Positions 1 to 10,205 are shown, numbered from the stretch's first letter. The stretch is DNA of 41,508 nucleotides from Nitrospinaceae bacterium (GCA_020343535.1 CP070799.1:1782601-1824108), one strand, 5' to 3'. The notes: a model not told the origin generated them from the letters alone. A program made the numbers and translations.

Positions 1-1488
1 GCGAGGGTCCATGCCGAGGGCGGCATGACGCAGATGTTCGGCACCATCACCGTGAGCGACGGCATTTCCATGGGCACCGAAGGAATGAAATGCTCGCTGG
101 TGAGCCGCGAGGTCATCGCCGATTCCATCGAAACCGTATGCCGCGCGGCGAGCCTCGACGCGGTGCTGTGCATCGGCGGCTGCGACAAGAACATGCCCGG
201 CGCCATGATCGCCATGGCGCGCCTCGACATCCCGGGCATCTTCGTTTACGGCGGCACCATCAAACCGGGCCACCTCGGCGACAGGGACCTCACGGTGGTC
301 AGCGCCTTCGAGGCGGTGGGCCAGTTCTGCGCAGGCACCATCGACAAGAACGAACTCGTCGCCATCGAAAAAAACGCCTGCCCCGGCATGGGATCCTGCG
401 GCGGCATGTTCACCGCCAACACCATGTCGTCGGCGTTCGAAGCCATGGGCATGAGCCTGCCCTACAGTTCCACCATGGCCAACGAGGACAAGGAGAAGGA
501 GGAGAGCGCCGCGCAGAGCGCGGCGGCGCTCATCGGCCTCATCGAAAAAAATATCCTGCCGCGCGATATCATCACGAAAAAATCGCTGGAAAACGCCATC
601 GCCGTTGTCATGGCCGTGGGTGGCTCCACCAACGCCGTGCTGCACCTGCTCGCCATCGCCCACTCGATGGGCGTTGCGCTCTCCATCGATGAATTCGAGA
701 CGATCCGCAAAAAAGTGCCGCATTTCTGCGACCTCAAGCCGTCGGGGAAATACGTCACTGTCGATCTGCACCATGCCGGCGGCATCCCGCAGGTCATGAA
801 AATGCTGCTGAACGCGGGCCTGATCCATGGCGACTGCATGACCGCAACCGGTAAGACCGTCGCCGAAAATCTCGCCGGCATACCCGACCAGCCCGACCCA
901 AGGCAGGATGTGATCCTACCCCTCGACCGGCCGAAATCTTCCGAGGGGCACCTCGTCATCCTGAAAGGCAACCTGAGCCCGGAGGGATCGGTGGCGAAAA
1001 TTTCCGGCGTGAAGACCCGGCGCATCGAGGGCCCGGCACGGGTGTTCGATTCCGAGGAAGCCTGCCTGGATGCGATTCTCGACAAGAAGATCAACGCCGG
1101 CGACGTGGTCGTCATCCGCTACGAGGGCCCCAAAGGCGGCCCCGGCATGCGCGAGATGCTCGCGCCCACCTCGGCCCTTGTGGGCGAAGGCCTGGGCGAC
1201 CAGGTGGCGCTCATCACCGACGGCCGGTTCTCCGGCGGCACCTACGGCATCGTCGTCGGCCACATCGCTCCGGAAGCGCAGGTGGGCGGCCTCATCGGTC
1301 TCATCGAGGAGGGCGACACCGTGCTCGTGGACATCGACCACCGGCTGCTGGAAGCAAAAATTTCCGACGAGGAAATCGCCAAGCGGCGAAATAAATGGAC
1401 GCCGAAATCGATCCAATACACGTCCGGCGTACTGGCGAAATACGCCAAGCTGGTGTCCACCGCCTCGAAGGGCGCGGTGACCGATTGA
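1..1488 (+). CDS. ilvD: Dihydroxy-acid dehydratase, 5' end cut off by the window
   Basis: Dehydrates 2,3-dihydroxy-3-methylbutanoate and its methylpentanoate homologue to the 2-keto acids in valine, leucine and isoleucine synthesis; an iron-sulfur cytoplasmic enzyme. The reading frame is open from base 1, and the residues before the first internal Met (ARVHAEGG) already belong to the enzyme, so the true start lies outside the window. Visible family signatures are [11 protein letters not shown], the cluster-cysteine segments GGCDKNMPG and [10 protein letters not shown], and the C-terminal GRFSGGTYG loop that carries the conserved serine. About 495 residues remain of a usual 550-570, so only the N-terminal part is missing. 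It ends 216 bp before the next gene; that spacer holds an AT-rich tract (TTGCGG-N17-TAAATT, 1559-1587) which could be a weak promoter for the next gene. Family assignment is secure. Confidence 0.96.
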   Translation, partial: ARVHAEGGMTQMFGTITVSDGISMGTEGMKCSLVSREVIADSIETVCRAASLDAVLCIGGCDKNMPGAMIAMARLDIPGIFVYGGTIKPGHLGDRDLTVVSAFEAVGQFCAGTIDKNELVAIEKNACPGMGSCGGMFTANTMSSAFEAMGMSLPYSSTMANEDKEKEESAAQSAAALIGLIEKNILPRDIITKKSLENAIAVVMAVGGSTNAVLHLLAIAHSMGVALSIDEFETIRKKVPHFCDLKPSGKYVTVDLHHAGGIPQVMKMLLNAGLIHGDCMTATGKTVAENLAGIPDQPDPRQDVILPLDRPKSSEGHLVILKGNLSPEGSVAKISGVKTRRIEGPARVFDSEEACLDAILDKKINAGDVVVIRYEGPKGGPGMREMLAPTSALVGEGLGDQVALITDGRFSGGTYGIVVGHIAPEAQVGGLIGLIEEGDTVLVDIDHRLLEAKISDEEIAKRRNKWTPKSIQYTSGVLAKYAKLVSTASKGAVTD

Positions 1489-1704
1489 TTCGCGCCGCGG
1501 GAGGGTGGCGCCACGTTTGCCGGGCGGTCTAGAGAGCACCTGGTTTACGGAAGTGGCCTTGCGGCCACCAGAAATTTTTTTTAAATTTACAACCGGATAG
1601 AAGCCGATCTTGCATTTGAGCCGCACCACCGGCACCGCGTGATCGCCGCGTGATGACCGAAAGGATTGCGTGGTTCATAGAAGATCCCTCGAACCACTGC
1701 CATC

Positions 1705-2649
1705 ATGAACCCACCGATCATCCTGCCCCCACGCCTTTTCGATGAAGACCGGCGCATCAACCTGTGCCATTTGCACGACACGTTTCAGGGGCTTGCCGGG
1801 CTCGCATCCAAGCGCCTTAAGGAATCCTGCGGCATCGACATCCCCATCACCGCGGGCATGTGGGGCGGGTCCTACCTCATCGCCGGGAGCGATGGCCGCG
1901 CCCGCACCAACGTCGTGCGCCTATACTCCATCGTCAACCTGCCTCAGAACACCGCCCTCGACGAGAAGGAATTGTTCGAGCAGCTGATGGAAATCTACCA
2001 CCAGAACTTCCGCACCGCCTTCGGAAAGTTCGGCCTCGACCTGGTGGACCCGCGTTGGGGCGAGCCCGTCCCCTACTCCAACCGGCTGCGCCCCACCACC
2101 ACCCTGCAAATGTGGGACGCGAGCAGGCGGGTGAAGTTCGTGCGCGCGTTTTTCGTCTGGAACACCGCGACGTGGGAAGAATCCATCATCTACGATGCGA
2201 TCCGCAACGTGCGGCAGCTCAAGGAAAATCTCGACATCAACCACCGGCCCGCCAAGAAAGCCAGCGACGAACTCAAATTTCTTTTGCAGGACGTTCTTAT
2301 CATCTATTTCACCCTTCGCCCCGCGCTCACGCCGGATTTCGCCGAGCACGCCGAGCCCATCGTTCAGGATCTTCTTGCCCGCTTTCTCCGCGGCCTGCAC
2401 GACCCGGAGGAAATCGAGGAGCAGTATCACAGGGTGTTCGCTAATGCACTGGTGTATGGCTACGAGGAGGCCCTGGAGGGTCCATACCGAAGGGACGGTC
2501 TGAACATCTTCAAGGTCGAAGACTGGCCCGTGGAGAAAATCAACTGGGTGCCCGGCGAGTTGAAGAAAACGCTGGCCCCCTATCTGCGGGAAACCTTCAG
2601 CCGCTTCCGGCTCAATCTGGAAAAAGAGAAGAAACCGCCTCCGGCCTGA
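1705..2649 (+). CDS. Conserved-looking protein of unknown function, 314 residues
   Basis: I do not recognise this family. The product is soluble, with no signal peptide or long hydrophobic run. The N-terminal third holds a glycine-rich stretch (ITAGMWGGSYLIAGSDG) followed by a beta-rich segment; the middle and C-terminal parts look mainly helical and are rich in charged residues and tryptophan (WDASRR, WNTATWEE, EDWPVEKINW). Codon use matches the neighbours, with strong G/C third positions, which supports a real gene. The start at 1705 is the first ATG of the frame; the preceding sequence has no clear Shine-Dalgarno site. It ends 7 bp before the convergent haem-lipoprotein gene and is not obviously in an operon with ilvD, which ends 216 bp upstream. 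Confidence 0.8.
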   Translation: MNPPIILPPRLFDEDRRINLCHLHDTFQGLAGLASKRLKESCGIDIPITAGMWGGSYLIAGSDGRARTNVVRLYSIVNLPQNTALDEKELFEQLMEIYHQNFRTAFGKFGLDLVDPRWGEPVPYSNRLRPTTTLQMWDASRRVKFVRAFFVWNTATWEESIIYDAIRNVRQLKENLDINHRPAKKASDELKFLLQDVLIIYFTLRPALTPDFAEHAEPIVQDLLARFLRGLHDPEEIEEQYHRVFANALVYGYEEALEGPYRRDGLNIFKVEDWPVEKINWVPGELKKTLAPYLRETFSRFRLNLEKEKKPPPA

Positions 2650-2656
2650 GCCGGAT

Positions 2657-3505
2657 TCAGGGCATGCTGAGGAGAAGCCAGCCCGCGAGCCCCTTCTGGC
2701 CGTTGCGTTCGCGGTTGCCACCGTTCCACACCGCCACCGCCATCGGCGATGCGCCCTTCAACTGGACGTCGGCGTTGTCCGGGGTTTTGAGATCCCGCCT
2801 GAACACCACCCGCCAGCGATTGTCCTTCCAGACCCCGCGCCCCATGACGTTCTGCTCCTCTTGCGTCGTCAGGGTGCTGAAGCCTTCGGCGTTCAGGTCT
2901 TCCACCGGCGAGCCGCGCTTCGAGGGCTGCACCGTCGGCAGGCCGGAAACCGAACCGGAGCGCACGTGCTTCCCCGGCTCATCTCCTGCCAGGTCTGTCT
3001 GCCACATAGCGCGCCACTGCCAGACATTGACCGGGTCCTCCGCCCCGCCCATGGTAATGGGCGGCAATCCGCGTCCCGGGTGCAGGGGAAACATCAGCGC
3101 CGCCTGGTCGGTGTAATTGGCCGACGGACCGTACTGGAAATCGAGGCTGTCGTCCTCCCATTCCAGGCGCAGGGCCAGAGTGGAGGCGTTCCGCACCGCG
3201 CGGATCTCCACCTCCTTGATCGAAGGGTCCGGCCATTTCGGATTGGTGATCATCTGCGGACCCAGCTCGACGCGGACGGCGGCCGGCCCGCCGGCGGCGG
3301 TCCACTGCGGCGCGTCGGGATCGAGGGGCACCTCGCCCTCGACCCTCTGGACCAGCACTCGCGGCCCGCAACTTTCATCCTCCAAGCAGCTCTCGACGCC
3401 GGGACCGCAGGCGGCGATGGTCAGCAGCGACGCAAGGGCCGCGAGGCCGCCCACTGGACACACTCTCAAGATAGCTAGCATATCTATAGGAAACATGGAT
3501 CGCAT
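2657..3505 (-). CDS. Haem-binding lipoprotein, ethylbenzene dehydrogenase/DMSO-reductase-family gamma-subunit type
   Basis: The fold is that of the b-haem gamma subunits of type II DMSO reductases (ethylbenzene dehydrogenase, perchlorate reductase, nitrite oxidoreductase NxrC). Matching blocks are IKEVEIRAV, LRLEWEDDS, DPVNVWQW, RGSPVEDLNAEGF, GRGVWKDNRWRVVFRR and AVWNGGNRERNGQK. The family binds haem b through a Met and a Lys; M152 (TMGG) and K196 (SKRGSP) are in plausible places, which is my inference. Residues 20-33 form a lipoprotein signal with lipobox IAA-C33, so the protein should be membrane-anchored in the periplasm. The ATG overlaps the stop of the M16 peptidase by one base (TGATG), implying translational coupling. 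No molybdopterin or iron-sulfur partner lies nearby, so its redox partner is unknown. Confidence 0.85.
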   Translation of the reverse strand: MRSMFPIDMLAILRVCPVGGLAALASLLTIAACGPGVESCLEDESCGPRVLVQRVEGEVPLDPDAPQWTAAGGPAAVRVELGPQMITNPKWPDPSIKEVEIRAVRNASTLALRLEWEDDSLDFQYGPSANYTDQAALMFPLHPGRGLPPITMGGAEDPVNVWQWRAMWQTDLAGDEPGKHVRSGSVSGLPTVQPSKRGSPVEDLNAEGFSTLTTQEEQNVMGRGVWKDNRWRVVFRRDLKTPDNADVQLKGASPMAVAVWNGGNRERNGQKGLAGWLLLSMP

Positions 3506-4833
3506 CAGTAAGCCTCGACCGCCTCCTTAAGGCGGCGGCGATGGTCGGCGGTGACGGGACCGACGACGATGAGGTTGAGTTTCTCGCGCACCAGAAGACG
3601 CCTTGCAAGCGCGTGCAGATCGTCTCTTGTGATCTTTTCGATGCGCCGCCATTCATCCTCCGGCGACAGCGGTGAGGAATACAGCAACGGAAGCCCGAAG
3701 CGGATCAGCTGTTCGTAAGGGCCATCGCGGTCGACGTCGAGGTCGAACAGCGTGCGCTGCTTGACGTGCGCCAGTTCGTCGTCCGTAGGCCCGCCGGCGG
3801 CGAAGCCCTTGATCTCGGCGAGCAGGATACCCGCGACCTCAAGCAACTTCTCCGGACGAACCGAGACATCGAAATCCAGCGTGCCGATATCCGCCAGGCT
3901 CGTCGCCCGGCACTCCACCGAATACACCAGCCCGCGGTCCTCCCTGAGCGCGCGCTGCAGCCGCGACGAAAATCCATCGTCGAAGATGCGGTTGATGAGG
4001 CAGAGGGCATGGTAGTCGGGATGGTTGTAGGAAACCCCGCGGAAGCACACCTGCAACTGCACCTGACTGTCGGAATCCTGCTGAAAACGGCAGCGGGGCC
4101 CGTCTTGCATTTCATCCACGCTGCCTTGAAAGTAATCCGGCGGGAACACCCGGCCCCCGGCGGGAAAACGTGAAAAATAGCGGCAGGCCATCGCGATGAA
4201 CTCTTCGTGGCGAATGGGGCCTGCGGCGGCGAGCACCATGTTGCCGGGAACGTAATGCGTCTCGAACGCCTGCCGGAGCATCTCCTCATCCATGGCGGCG
4301 ATGGTTTCCTCGCTGCCGATGGTCTGCCAGGACAGAGGGTTCCCCTCGTACAGGAGCCGGCAGGCCTGGTCATCGATGTCGATGTTTTCCCCCTTTTCGT
4401 TCAACTCCTCCTGGCATTCCTCGAGGATGATCTGCCGCTCAAGCTCGATACCGGAGAACGTCGGCCGGGTGAAGAAGTCGGCGAACAGCTCCACCGCGCG
4501 GGGAAACCTGGAAATATGAGGGCTGAATCCGTAATACGTGTATTCGCTCAGCGTCGAGGCGCGCAACTCCCGCCCGAGCGACTCGAATTCGCGGTTGAGT
4601 CGGACCGAATCCGGAAATTTTTCGTTGCCGCGAAACAACATGTGCTCCAGAAAGTGGAAGACACCGTTGTTTTTTTCGTTTTCAAAGCGCAGCCCAGCAC
4701 GCACGAACACGGCAAGCTCCACCGAATGGATGTGCGGCATCTCCACGGTGACGACGGTGAGCCCGTTGTCGAGAAGATCCATGTGGTGTTTCAGACCGCT
4801 TTCGGTTAAATTCTTGAACGTTCTTGTTTTCAA
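3505..4833 (-). CDS. M16 family zinc metallopeptidase (insulinase/processing peptidase type)
   Basis: An inverted zinc-binding motif HFLEH (residues 60-64) with downstream glutamates in ILEECQEE (138-139 region) identifies an M16B peptidase, and 442 residues is the usual length. The family cleaves peptides inside a clam-shell of two half domains; the second half carries the usual SSRLQRALREDRGLVYSV signature near residue 290. No signal peptide is visible, so the product is predicted cytoplasmic, although some relatives are exported. The start used is a TTG at 4833; an ATG at 4782 (MDLLDNGL) would fit the common family N-terminus and remains possible. It is the first gene of a two-gene unit with the haem lipoprotein. 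Upstream, 122 bp separate it from the divergent membrane-protein gene. Confidence 0.93.
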   Translation of the reverse strand: MKTRTFKNLTESGLKHHMDLLDNGLTVVTVEMPHIHSVELAVFVRAGLRFENEKNNGVFHFLEHMLFRGNEKFPDSVRLNREFESLGRELRASTLSEYTYYGFSPHISRFPRAVELFADFFTRPTFSGIELERQIILEECQEELNEKGENIDIDDQACRLLYEGNPLSWQTIGSEETIAAMDEEMLRQAFETHYVPGNMVLAAAGPIRHEEFIAMACRYFSRFPAGGRVFPPDYFQGSVDEMQDGPRCRFQQDSDSQVQLQVCFRGVSYNHPDYHALCLINRIFDDGFSSRLQRALREDRGLVYSVECRATSLADIGTLDFDVSVRPEKLLEVAGILLAEIKGFAAGGPTDDELAHVKQRTLFDLDVDRDGPYEQLIRFGLPLLYSSPLSPEDEWRRIEKITRDDLHALARRLLVREKLNLIVVGPVTADHRRRLKEAVEAY

Positions 4834-4955
4834 TATCGCCTCGGGGCAAGGCCCGGCAGGGGTCGGGGAGCGAGGGTGCTCATGAACTTTTTCTTCCGCA
4901 TTATCTCACAACACGGCGCGCCGCTGGCAAAAAGATACCGGACGCAACCGGCTCG

Positions 4956-5594
4956 ATGCCGATGAAACCCACGGACTGGCTGACGCAGGACTACAACGCC
5001 GCCTTCGATTTTCTTCTCGACCACGAGGAAGCCGCCCGCGCCTGCCCCATTGTCGATACCGGCCAGGGCGTGGTGGCTGTGCTTCCCACCGCCCTGCCTG
5101 GCCTCGGCGTCCGCTTCATCGGCCTGTTCATGCTCGCGCCCATCGCCGTCTTCCTCGTGACCGTGGCCGCGTTTCCCTTCCTCGTCCTTGGCCCGCCCTG
5201 GGAATGGACGGCAAATGGTCTGTTCGTAGCAGGCCTCTCTGTGGCGCTTTTTCTCGGCCTGCTGTTCGCCCTGAAACTGATGCTTGGAAACCGCGACCTG
5301 TTTCCGCGGATCTTTTTCGTCACTCTCGGCGCAACGGGCATCGGCATGCATTTCTCGCGCTGGCACCGGCTGTTCAAAAATCCGGTTGTCGGCATTCCCT
5401 GGAACCGGGTGGGCGCGGTGAGCACGCGCGAGACATTGTATGCCCCGGCACTGGTTTTGGGGATCGTCCGCACCACCCTCCTCGAAGTGACCAGCCCGGA
5501 TGGCGCGTCCATCGTCATCCCGCTCGCGCCCGGCGCCCAGCCGGACCTAGCCGAAGATCTTCGGCGGCGCATCGGCGAACGTGCCCGGCGCTGA
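4956..5594 (+). CDS. Small membrane protein of unknown function
   Basis: About 212 residues. Two adjacent hydrophobic helices (FIGLFMLAPIAVFLVTVAAF and a second around GLSVALFLGLLFALKLML) form a hairpin, flanked by a short N-terminal soluble part and a C-terminal domain of about 95 residues with predicted beta strands (WNRVGAVSTRETLY, LLEVTSPDGASIVIPL), reminiscent of PH-like membrane-associated domains. The frame is open back to 4824, but that would overlap the divergent peptidase gene; ATG codons at 4956 and 4962 are the sensible starts. The gene converges on dnaE with only seven bases between stop codons, so no room remains for a conventional terminator. No specific function can be given. 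Confidence 0.72.
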   Translation: MPMKPTDWLTQDYNAAFDFLLDHEEAARACPIVDTGQGVVAVLPTALPGLGVRFIGLFMLAPIAVFLVTVAAFPFLVLGPPWEWTANGLFVAGLSVALFLGLLFALKLMLGNRDLFPRIFFVTLGATGIGMHFSRWHRLFKNPVVGIPWNRVGAVSTRETLYAPALVLGIVRTTLLEVTSPDGASIVIPLAPGAQPDLAEDLRRRIGERARR

Positions 5595-5601
5595 TCATCC
5601 G

Positions 5602-8600
5602 CTACTCGAAATGGACCGAATCCTCTCCGAGGAGCATCTCGATCTCTCGAATCACCTCGTCGCTGGGCTGAATCCGCAGATCGTGGTCCACGCTCATCGT
5701 GCGAATGTGACTGTCGGGAAACAAAAAATGCAGGAAGGTCTCGTTGCCGCCCTTGTGCGAGGCGAGGACGTCGCGCACCGCCACCAGGGTCTCTTTTTCC
5801 AGGCCGGGGGTGCGGATATGAATATGCACCTTGCCCTTCCAGTGCCTCTTCGCCTCGGCAAGGGGAACGACGGACTGCGCGATCACTTTCGGCAGGTTGC
5901 CTTCAGCGTCGACCTCGCCGCGAATCAGCACCGCCACCTCGTCCTCCAGCAATTGCGCCACCTGGGCGTAAAGTTCAGGCCAAAAGATCACCTCCAGTGA
6001 ACCCTGCAGGTCCTCCAGCGTGACGATGGCCATTTTATCGCCCTTGCGCGTCGTTTTCGGCAGCACCTTGATGGGAATCCCGGCGAGGTTGACCGATTTG
6101 GGGCTGCTGCCCTCGGCGATGGTCGCCGAGTTGGCGTCGGTGAACCAGGCTAGGTCGCGGGCGTAGCTGTCCAAGGGGTGGCCGGTGATGTAGAAGCCGA
6201 TGGCTTCCTTCTCGAATTTCAGGCGCTCGTGATCGCTCCATTCGGGGATGTTGCCGTTGCCCGCCTCGGCGGCGTGGGCCGGTTCGTCGTCGAACAGGTC
6301 GAGCAGGCTCGACTGGCCGAGCTCGAAGTCCTTCTGCTTGGCCTGCCCGATGTCCATCGTGGCCGGCAGCCCGTGCAGCAGCGCCGCGCGAGCGACGCCC
6401 AGCGAATCGCAGGCGCCGCTCTTGATGAGGCTTTCCATCACGCGCTTGTTGACGGTGCGCATATCCACGGATTCGCAAAAGTGCTGCAGGGAGCTGAAGC
6501 GGCCGAGCCGGTCGCGGGTTTCGAGGATCGAGTCGATGGCCGCCGACCCCACGTTCTTGATGGCCCCCAGGCCAAACAGCAACTGGTCCTCCACGATGGA
6601 GAAGTCCTTGCAGCTGGCGTTGATGTCCGGCGGGCGCACGCGAATGCCCGCCTCGCGGCAATCGTGAATGTAGCGCAGCACCTTGTCGGTATTGTCCATG
6701 TCGCTTGTGATAAGCGCGCCGAAAAACTGCAGCGGGTAATGCGCCTTCAAATAGGCCGTCTGATAGGAAATCTGGGCGTAGGCGGCACTGTGCGACTTAT
6801 TGAAACCATAGCCGGAAAACTTCTCCATGAGGTTGAATATTTTTTCTGCCTTCGGCCCCGGGTGGCGGTTGGCCTCGCACCCCTTTAAGAATTTTTCCCG
6901 CTGCGCGGCCATTTCCTCAGGCTTCTTCTTGCCCATTGCGCGGCGCAGGAGATCCGCATCGCCCAGGCTGAAGCCGGAAAGGACGCTGGCAATATTCATC
7001 ACCTGTTCCTGATATAGGATGACGCCGTGGGTTTCCTTGAGGATATCCCGGAGCTCGGGGAGATCGTATTTTTCCTCCATGTGGCCATGCTTGCGCTTGA
7101 TGAAATCGTCGACCATACCACTCTCAAGTGGCCCTGGCCGGTATAAGGCGAGCAGCGCGATGATGTCCTCGAAGCAATCCGGCTTCATTTTCTTGAGCAG
7201 GTCGCGCATGCCGGAGCTTTCTAGCTGGAACACGCCCAAGGTGCGCGCTTCCCCGAGAAGCTGGTAGGTATCCGGATCGTCCTTGGGAAGGGTGAAGATA
7301 TCCAGCTCGTGCCCACGCGACTGCTTGATGAGCCTGAGCGCGTTGTCGATCACCGTCAGGGTCTTGAGGCCGAGAAAATCCATTTTGAGAAGGCCGAGCT
7401 TCTCCACACTGTTCATCGAGAACTGCGTCACCACCTCGTCGTTGCCGCCTTTGTAGAGGGGCAGGAACTTGGTCAGCGGCTGGGACGAGATCACCACCCC
7501 GGCGGCGTGGGTGGAGCAGTGGCGCGGCAACCCCTCAAGGCTCTCGGCGATGGCAAGCAGCTCTTCCACCTGCTTGTTCTCCTTGCGCAGCTGGCCGAAG
7601 CGGGGCTCGTCCTTAAAGGCTTCCTTTAAGGTGATGTTCAGCCTGTTGGGCACCAGCTTGGCGATCTTGTCCACCTCGCCGTAGGTCATGTCCAGCACCC
7701 GGCCGACGTCGCGGATCACCCCCTTGGCATTCATGCTGCCGAAAGTGATGATCTGCGATACGTTCTGGTTGCCGCCGTATTTCTCGGTCACATACTGGAT
7801 CACCCGGTCGCGCCCTTCGATGCAGAAGTCGATATCGATATCCGGCATACTCACGCGCTCGGGGTTGAGGAAACGTTCGAACAGCAGGCCGTAGGGGATC
7901 GGATCGATGTCGGTGATCTTGAGGGCGAAGGCCACCAGGCTGCCCGCCGCCGATCCGCGGCCGGGGCCGACGGGAATGTCCTGCTCGCGGGCGTAGCGGA
8001 TGAAATCCCAGACAATGAGAAAATAGCCCGGATAGCCCATATTGCGGATGATGCCCAGCTCTTCGTCCAGGCGCTTCTCGTAGACGACGGGGTCGAACGA
8101 TGCGCCGCCGGATTTGGACAGAATCTCCAGGCGCTCGGCGAGCCCTGCGCGGGCCGTCTTTTCCAAATAGGTTTCCAGCGTCTCGCCCTCCGGCACCGGG
8201 TAGTCGGGAAAATTGAGCTTGCCGAAATCGAAATCCAGCTCGCAACGCTCGGCGATCCTCAGGGTATTCTCGATGGCCTCGGGGGTTTCCTCGAACAGGG
8301 CGATCATTTCCTCGGCGGATTTAAAATAATATTCATTGCCCGGATATTTCATCCGCCGTTCGTCGCTCAGGGTCTTGCCGGTCTGCAGGCAGAGCAGGAT
8401 CTCGTGGGCGTGGGCGTCGTCCGGATTCAGGTAATGGCAGTTGTTGGTGGCAACGATGGGGATCGAGAGCTTATTCCCGAGAGCGGCGAGCTCGCGGTTG
8501 ACTTTTTCCTGGTGCTCAAGCTTGTGGTTCTGCAGCTCCAGGTAAAAATTCCCATCGCCCATGATCTCCACGTACTGCTGTGCTATTTTCGTGGCGCGCG

Positions 8601-9069
8601 GGATGTTCTCGCGATTCAGGTTCCACGCCACCTCGCCGCGCCCGCAGGAACTGAGCGCGATGAGGCCCTCCGCATGCTCGGCCAGCAACTCCTTGTCGAT
8701 GCGCGGCTTGTAGTAAAACCCTTCTAGGTAACCCGCAGTCACCAGCTTCAGCAAGTTGCGGTAGCCGCGCTCGTTTTCGGCCAGGAGGATCAGGTGATGA
8801 GAGGCATCGCGCAGGTTGTGATTGGTGGTCTTTTCCAGGCGGCTCTCCGGCGCGACGTACACTTCGCAGCCGATGATGGCCTTAAGCCCGTGCTTTTTCG
8901 CGCCGTTATAGAAATCCACAGCGCCGAACAGGTTGCCATGGTCGGTCATGGCGACGGCGGGCATGTTGAATTCCACCGCGCGCTGGAACAGCGCCTCGGG
9001 CCGAATCGACGAATCGAGCAGGCTGAAATACGTATGCAGGTGAAGGTGGACAAAGCCGGTCGCAACCAT
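5602..9069 (-). CDS. dnaE: DNA polymerase III alpha subunit
   Basis: Replicative polymerase catalytic subunit, 1155 residues as is normal for DnaE. In order: an N-terminal PHP domain with the motif HLHLHTYFSLLDS (residues 8-20) retaining metal-ligand histidines; the C-family polymerase core with GPGRGSAAGSLV and the catalytic aspartates in MPDIDIDF; the third catalytic aspartate region KMDFLGLKTL; a helix-hairpin-helix region; a beta-clamp-binding motif QSSLLDLF at about 919-926; and a C-terminal OB fold (VNLAGIPIKVL to VIFWPELY). Its ATG at 9069 lies 23 bp after the ald stop on the same strand, so ald and dnaE are probably co-transcribed. It lacks an exonuclease domain, so proofreading must come from elsewhere. 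Confidence 0.98.
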   Translation of the reverse strand: MVATGFVHLHLHTYFSLLDSSIRPEALFQRAVEFNMPAVAMTDHGNLFGAVDFYNGAKKHGLKAIIGCEVYVAPESRLEKTTNHNLRDASHHLILLAENERGYRNLLKLVTAGYLEGFYYKPRIDKELLAEHAEGLIALSSCGRGEVAWNLNRENIPRATKIAQQYVEIMGDGNFYLELQNHKLEHQEKVNRELAALGNKLSIPIVATNNCHYLNPDDAHAHEILLCLQTGKTLSDERRMKYPGNEYYFKSAEEMIALFEETPEAIENTLRIAERCELDFDFGKLNFPDYPVPEGETLETYLEKTARAGLAERLEILSKSGGASFDPVVYEKRLDEELGIIRNMGYPGYFLIVWDFIRYAREQDIPVGPGRGSAAGSLVAFALKITDIDPIPYGLLFERFLNPERVSMPDIDIDFCIEGRDRVIQYVTEKYGGNQNVSQIITFGSMNAKGVIRDVGRVLDMTYGEVDKIAKLVPNRLNITLKEAFKDEPRFGQLRKENKQVEELLAIAESLEGLPRHCSTHAAGVVISSQPLTKFLPLYKGGNDEVVTQFSMNSVEKLGLLKMDFLGLKTLTVIDNALRLIKQSRGHELDIFTLPKDDPDTYQLLGEARTLGVFQLESSGMRDLLKKMKPDCFEDIIALLALYRPGPLESGMVDDFIKRKHGHMEEKYDLPELRDILKETHGVILYQEQVMNIASVLSGFSLGDADLLRRAMGKKKPEEMAAQREKFLKGCEANRHPGPKAEKIFNLMEKFSGYGFNKSHSAAYAQISYQTAYLKAHYPLQFFGALITSDMDNTDKVLRYIHDCREAGIRVRPPDINASCKDFSIVEDQLLFGLGAIKNVGSAAIDSILETRDRLGRFSSLQHFCESVDMRTVNKRVMESLIKSGACDSLGVARAALLHGLPATMDIGQAKQKDFELGQSSLLDLFDDEPAHAAEAGNGNIPEWSDHERLKFEKEAIGFYITGHPLDSYARDLAWFTDANSATIAEGSSPKSVNLAGIPIKVLPKTTRKGDKMAIVTLEDLQGSLEVIFWPELYAQVAQLLEDEVAVLIRGEVDAEGNLPKVIAQSVVPLAEAKRHWKGKVHIHIRTPGLEKETLVAVRDVLASHKGGNETFLHFLFPDSHIRTMSVDHDLRIQPSDEVIREIEMLLGEDSVHFE

Positions 9070-9092
9070 GGCGTCAGGGGACCCGCGTCGGG

Positions 9093-10205
9093 TCAGTGCA
9101 AAAGTGTTTCGGGATCCACATAATCCATCTTGAGGGCGTTGGCCACTGCGGGGTGGGTGACGTGGCCCTTGAAGATATTGAGCCCCAGCCGGAGTGCAGG
9201 ATTTTCCCTGAGCGCGCGCAGCACGCCCTTGTCCGCCAGTTCGCGGGCGTAGGGAAAGGTGGCGTTGGTGAGGGCGAACGTCGACGTCCTCGATACCGCT
9301 CCCGGCATGTTGGCGACGCAGTAATGCACCACCCCGTCCACGACGAACGTGGGGTCGCTGTGAGTGGTGGGCCGCGAGGTCTCGGCAATGCCGCCCTGGT
9401 CGATACCCACGTCGACGATCACCGAACCGGTCTTCATGAAGCCGATCATATCGTGGGTGATGAGCCTAGGCGCCCGCGCGCCCGGGATCAGCACCGCGCC
9501 GATGACCAGATCGGCACTCTTCAGAGCGTCCTGCATGTTGATACGGTTGGACATCAGCGTCCGCAACCGCGCTCCGTGGATGTCATCCAGATAGCGCAGG
9601 CGTTGCAGGTTGACATCGAGCAACGTCACCGTGGCGCCGTTGCCGATGGCCATCTTGGCGGCGTTGGCGCCCACCACTCCGCCGCCGATGATGACGACGT
9701 GGCCCGGGTCGACGCCCGGCACTCCGCCGAGCAAAATGCCTCGGCCGCCATTCTCGCGCTCCAAGCACTTGGCTCCCTCGTGGATCGACATGCGCCCCGC
9801 CACCTCGCTCATGGGAATGAGCAGCGGCAGCGACCCATTGCCGTTCTGCACCGTCTCGTAGGCGATGGCGATGATCTTGCGCCGCAACAGCGCTTCGGTG
9901 AGCTCGCGCGCCGGCGCGAGGTGCAGGTAGGTGTACAGGATCTGCCCTTCGCGCAGCAGTTCGTATTCCTCCGGCAGCGGTTCCTTGACCTTGACGACCA
10001 GCTCGGCGCCGGCAAATACCTCATCGCGCGAGACGATGCGCGCGCCCTGCTCCTCGTACACATGGTTTTCCAGACCGCTGGCGAGGCCCGCGTCCGCCTC
10101 AATTAAAACCGTGTGGCCACCCTCGACCATATGGTGCACGCCTGCCGGCGTGAGGGACACCCTCCCCTCATCCTTCTTGATTTCCTTGGGAACGCCGATG
10201 ATCAT
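9093..10205 (-). CDS. ald: Alanine dehydrogenase
   Basis: NAD-dependent reversible deamination of L-alanine to pyruvate and ammonium; cytoplasmic, usually hexameric. The 370-residue length is typical. Recognisable are the N-terminal [10 protein letters not shown]...R15 signature, K74 in VKVKEP, H95 in YTYLHLAP, the Rossmann motif [13 protein letters not shown] and the block DVGIDQGG with the conserved active-site aspartate. The C-terminal [16 protein letters not shown] block is also diagnostic. A purine-rich AGGAGCAGGA precedes the ATG. A plausible sigma-70 promoter sits about 60 bp upstream. It heads a two-gene unit with dnaE, 23 bp downstream. Confidence 0.97.
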   Translation of the reverse strand: MIIGVPKEIKKDEGRVSLTPAGVHHMVEGGHTVLIEADAGLASGLENHVYEEQGARIVSRDEVFAGAELVVKVKEPLPEEYELLREGQILYTYLHLAPARELTEALLRRKIIAIAYETVQNGNGSLPLLIPMSEVAGRMSIHEGAKCLERENGGRGILLGGVPGVDPGHVVIIGGGVVGANAAKMAIGNGATVTLLDVNLQRLRYLDDIHGARLRTLMSNRINMQDALKSADLVIGAVLIPGARAPRLITHDMIGFMKTGSVIVDVGIDQGGIAETSRPTTHSDPTFVVDGVVHYCVANMPGAVSRTSTFALTNATFPYARELADKGVLRALRENPALRLGLNIFKGHVTHPAVANALKMDYVDPETLLH

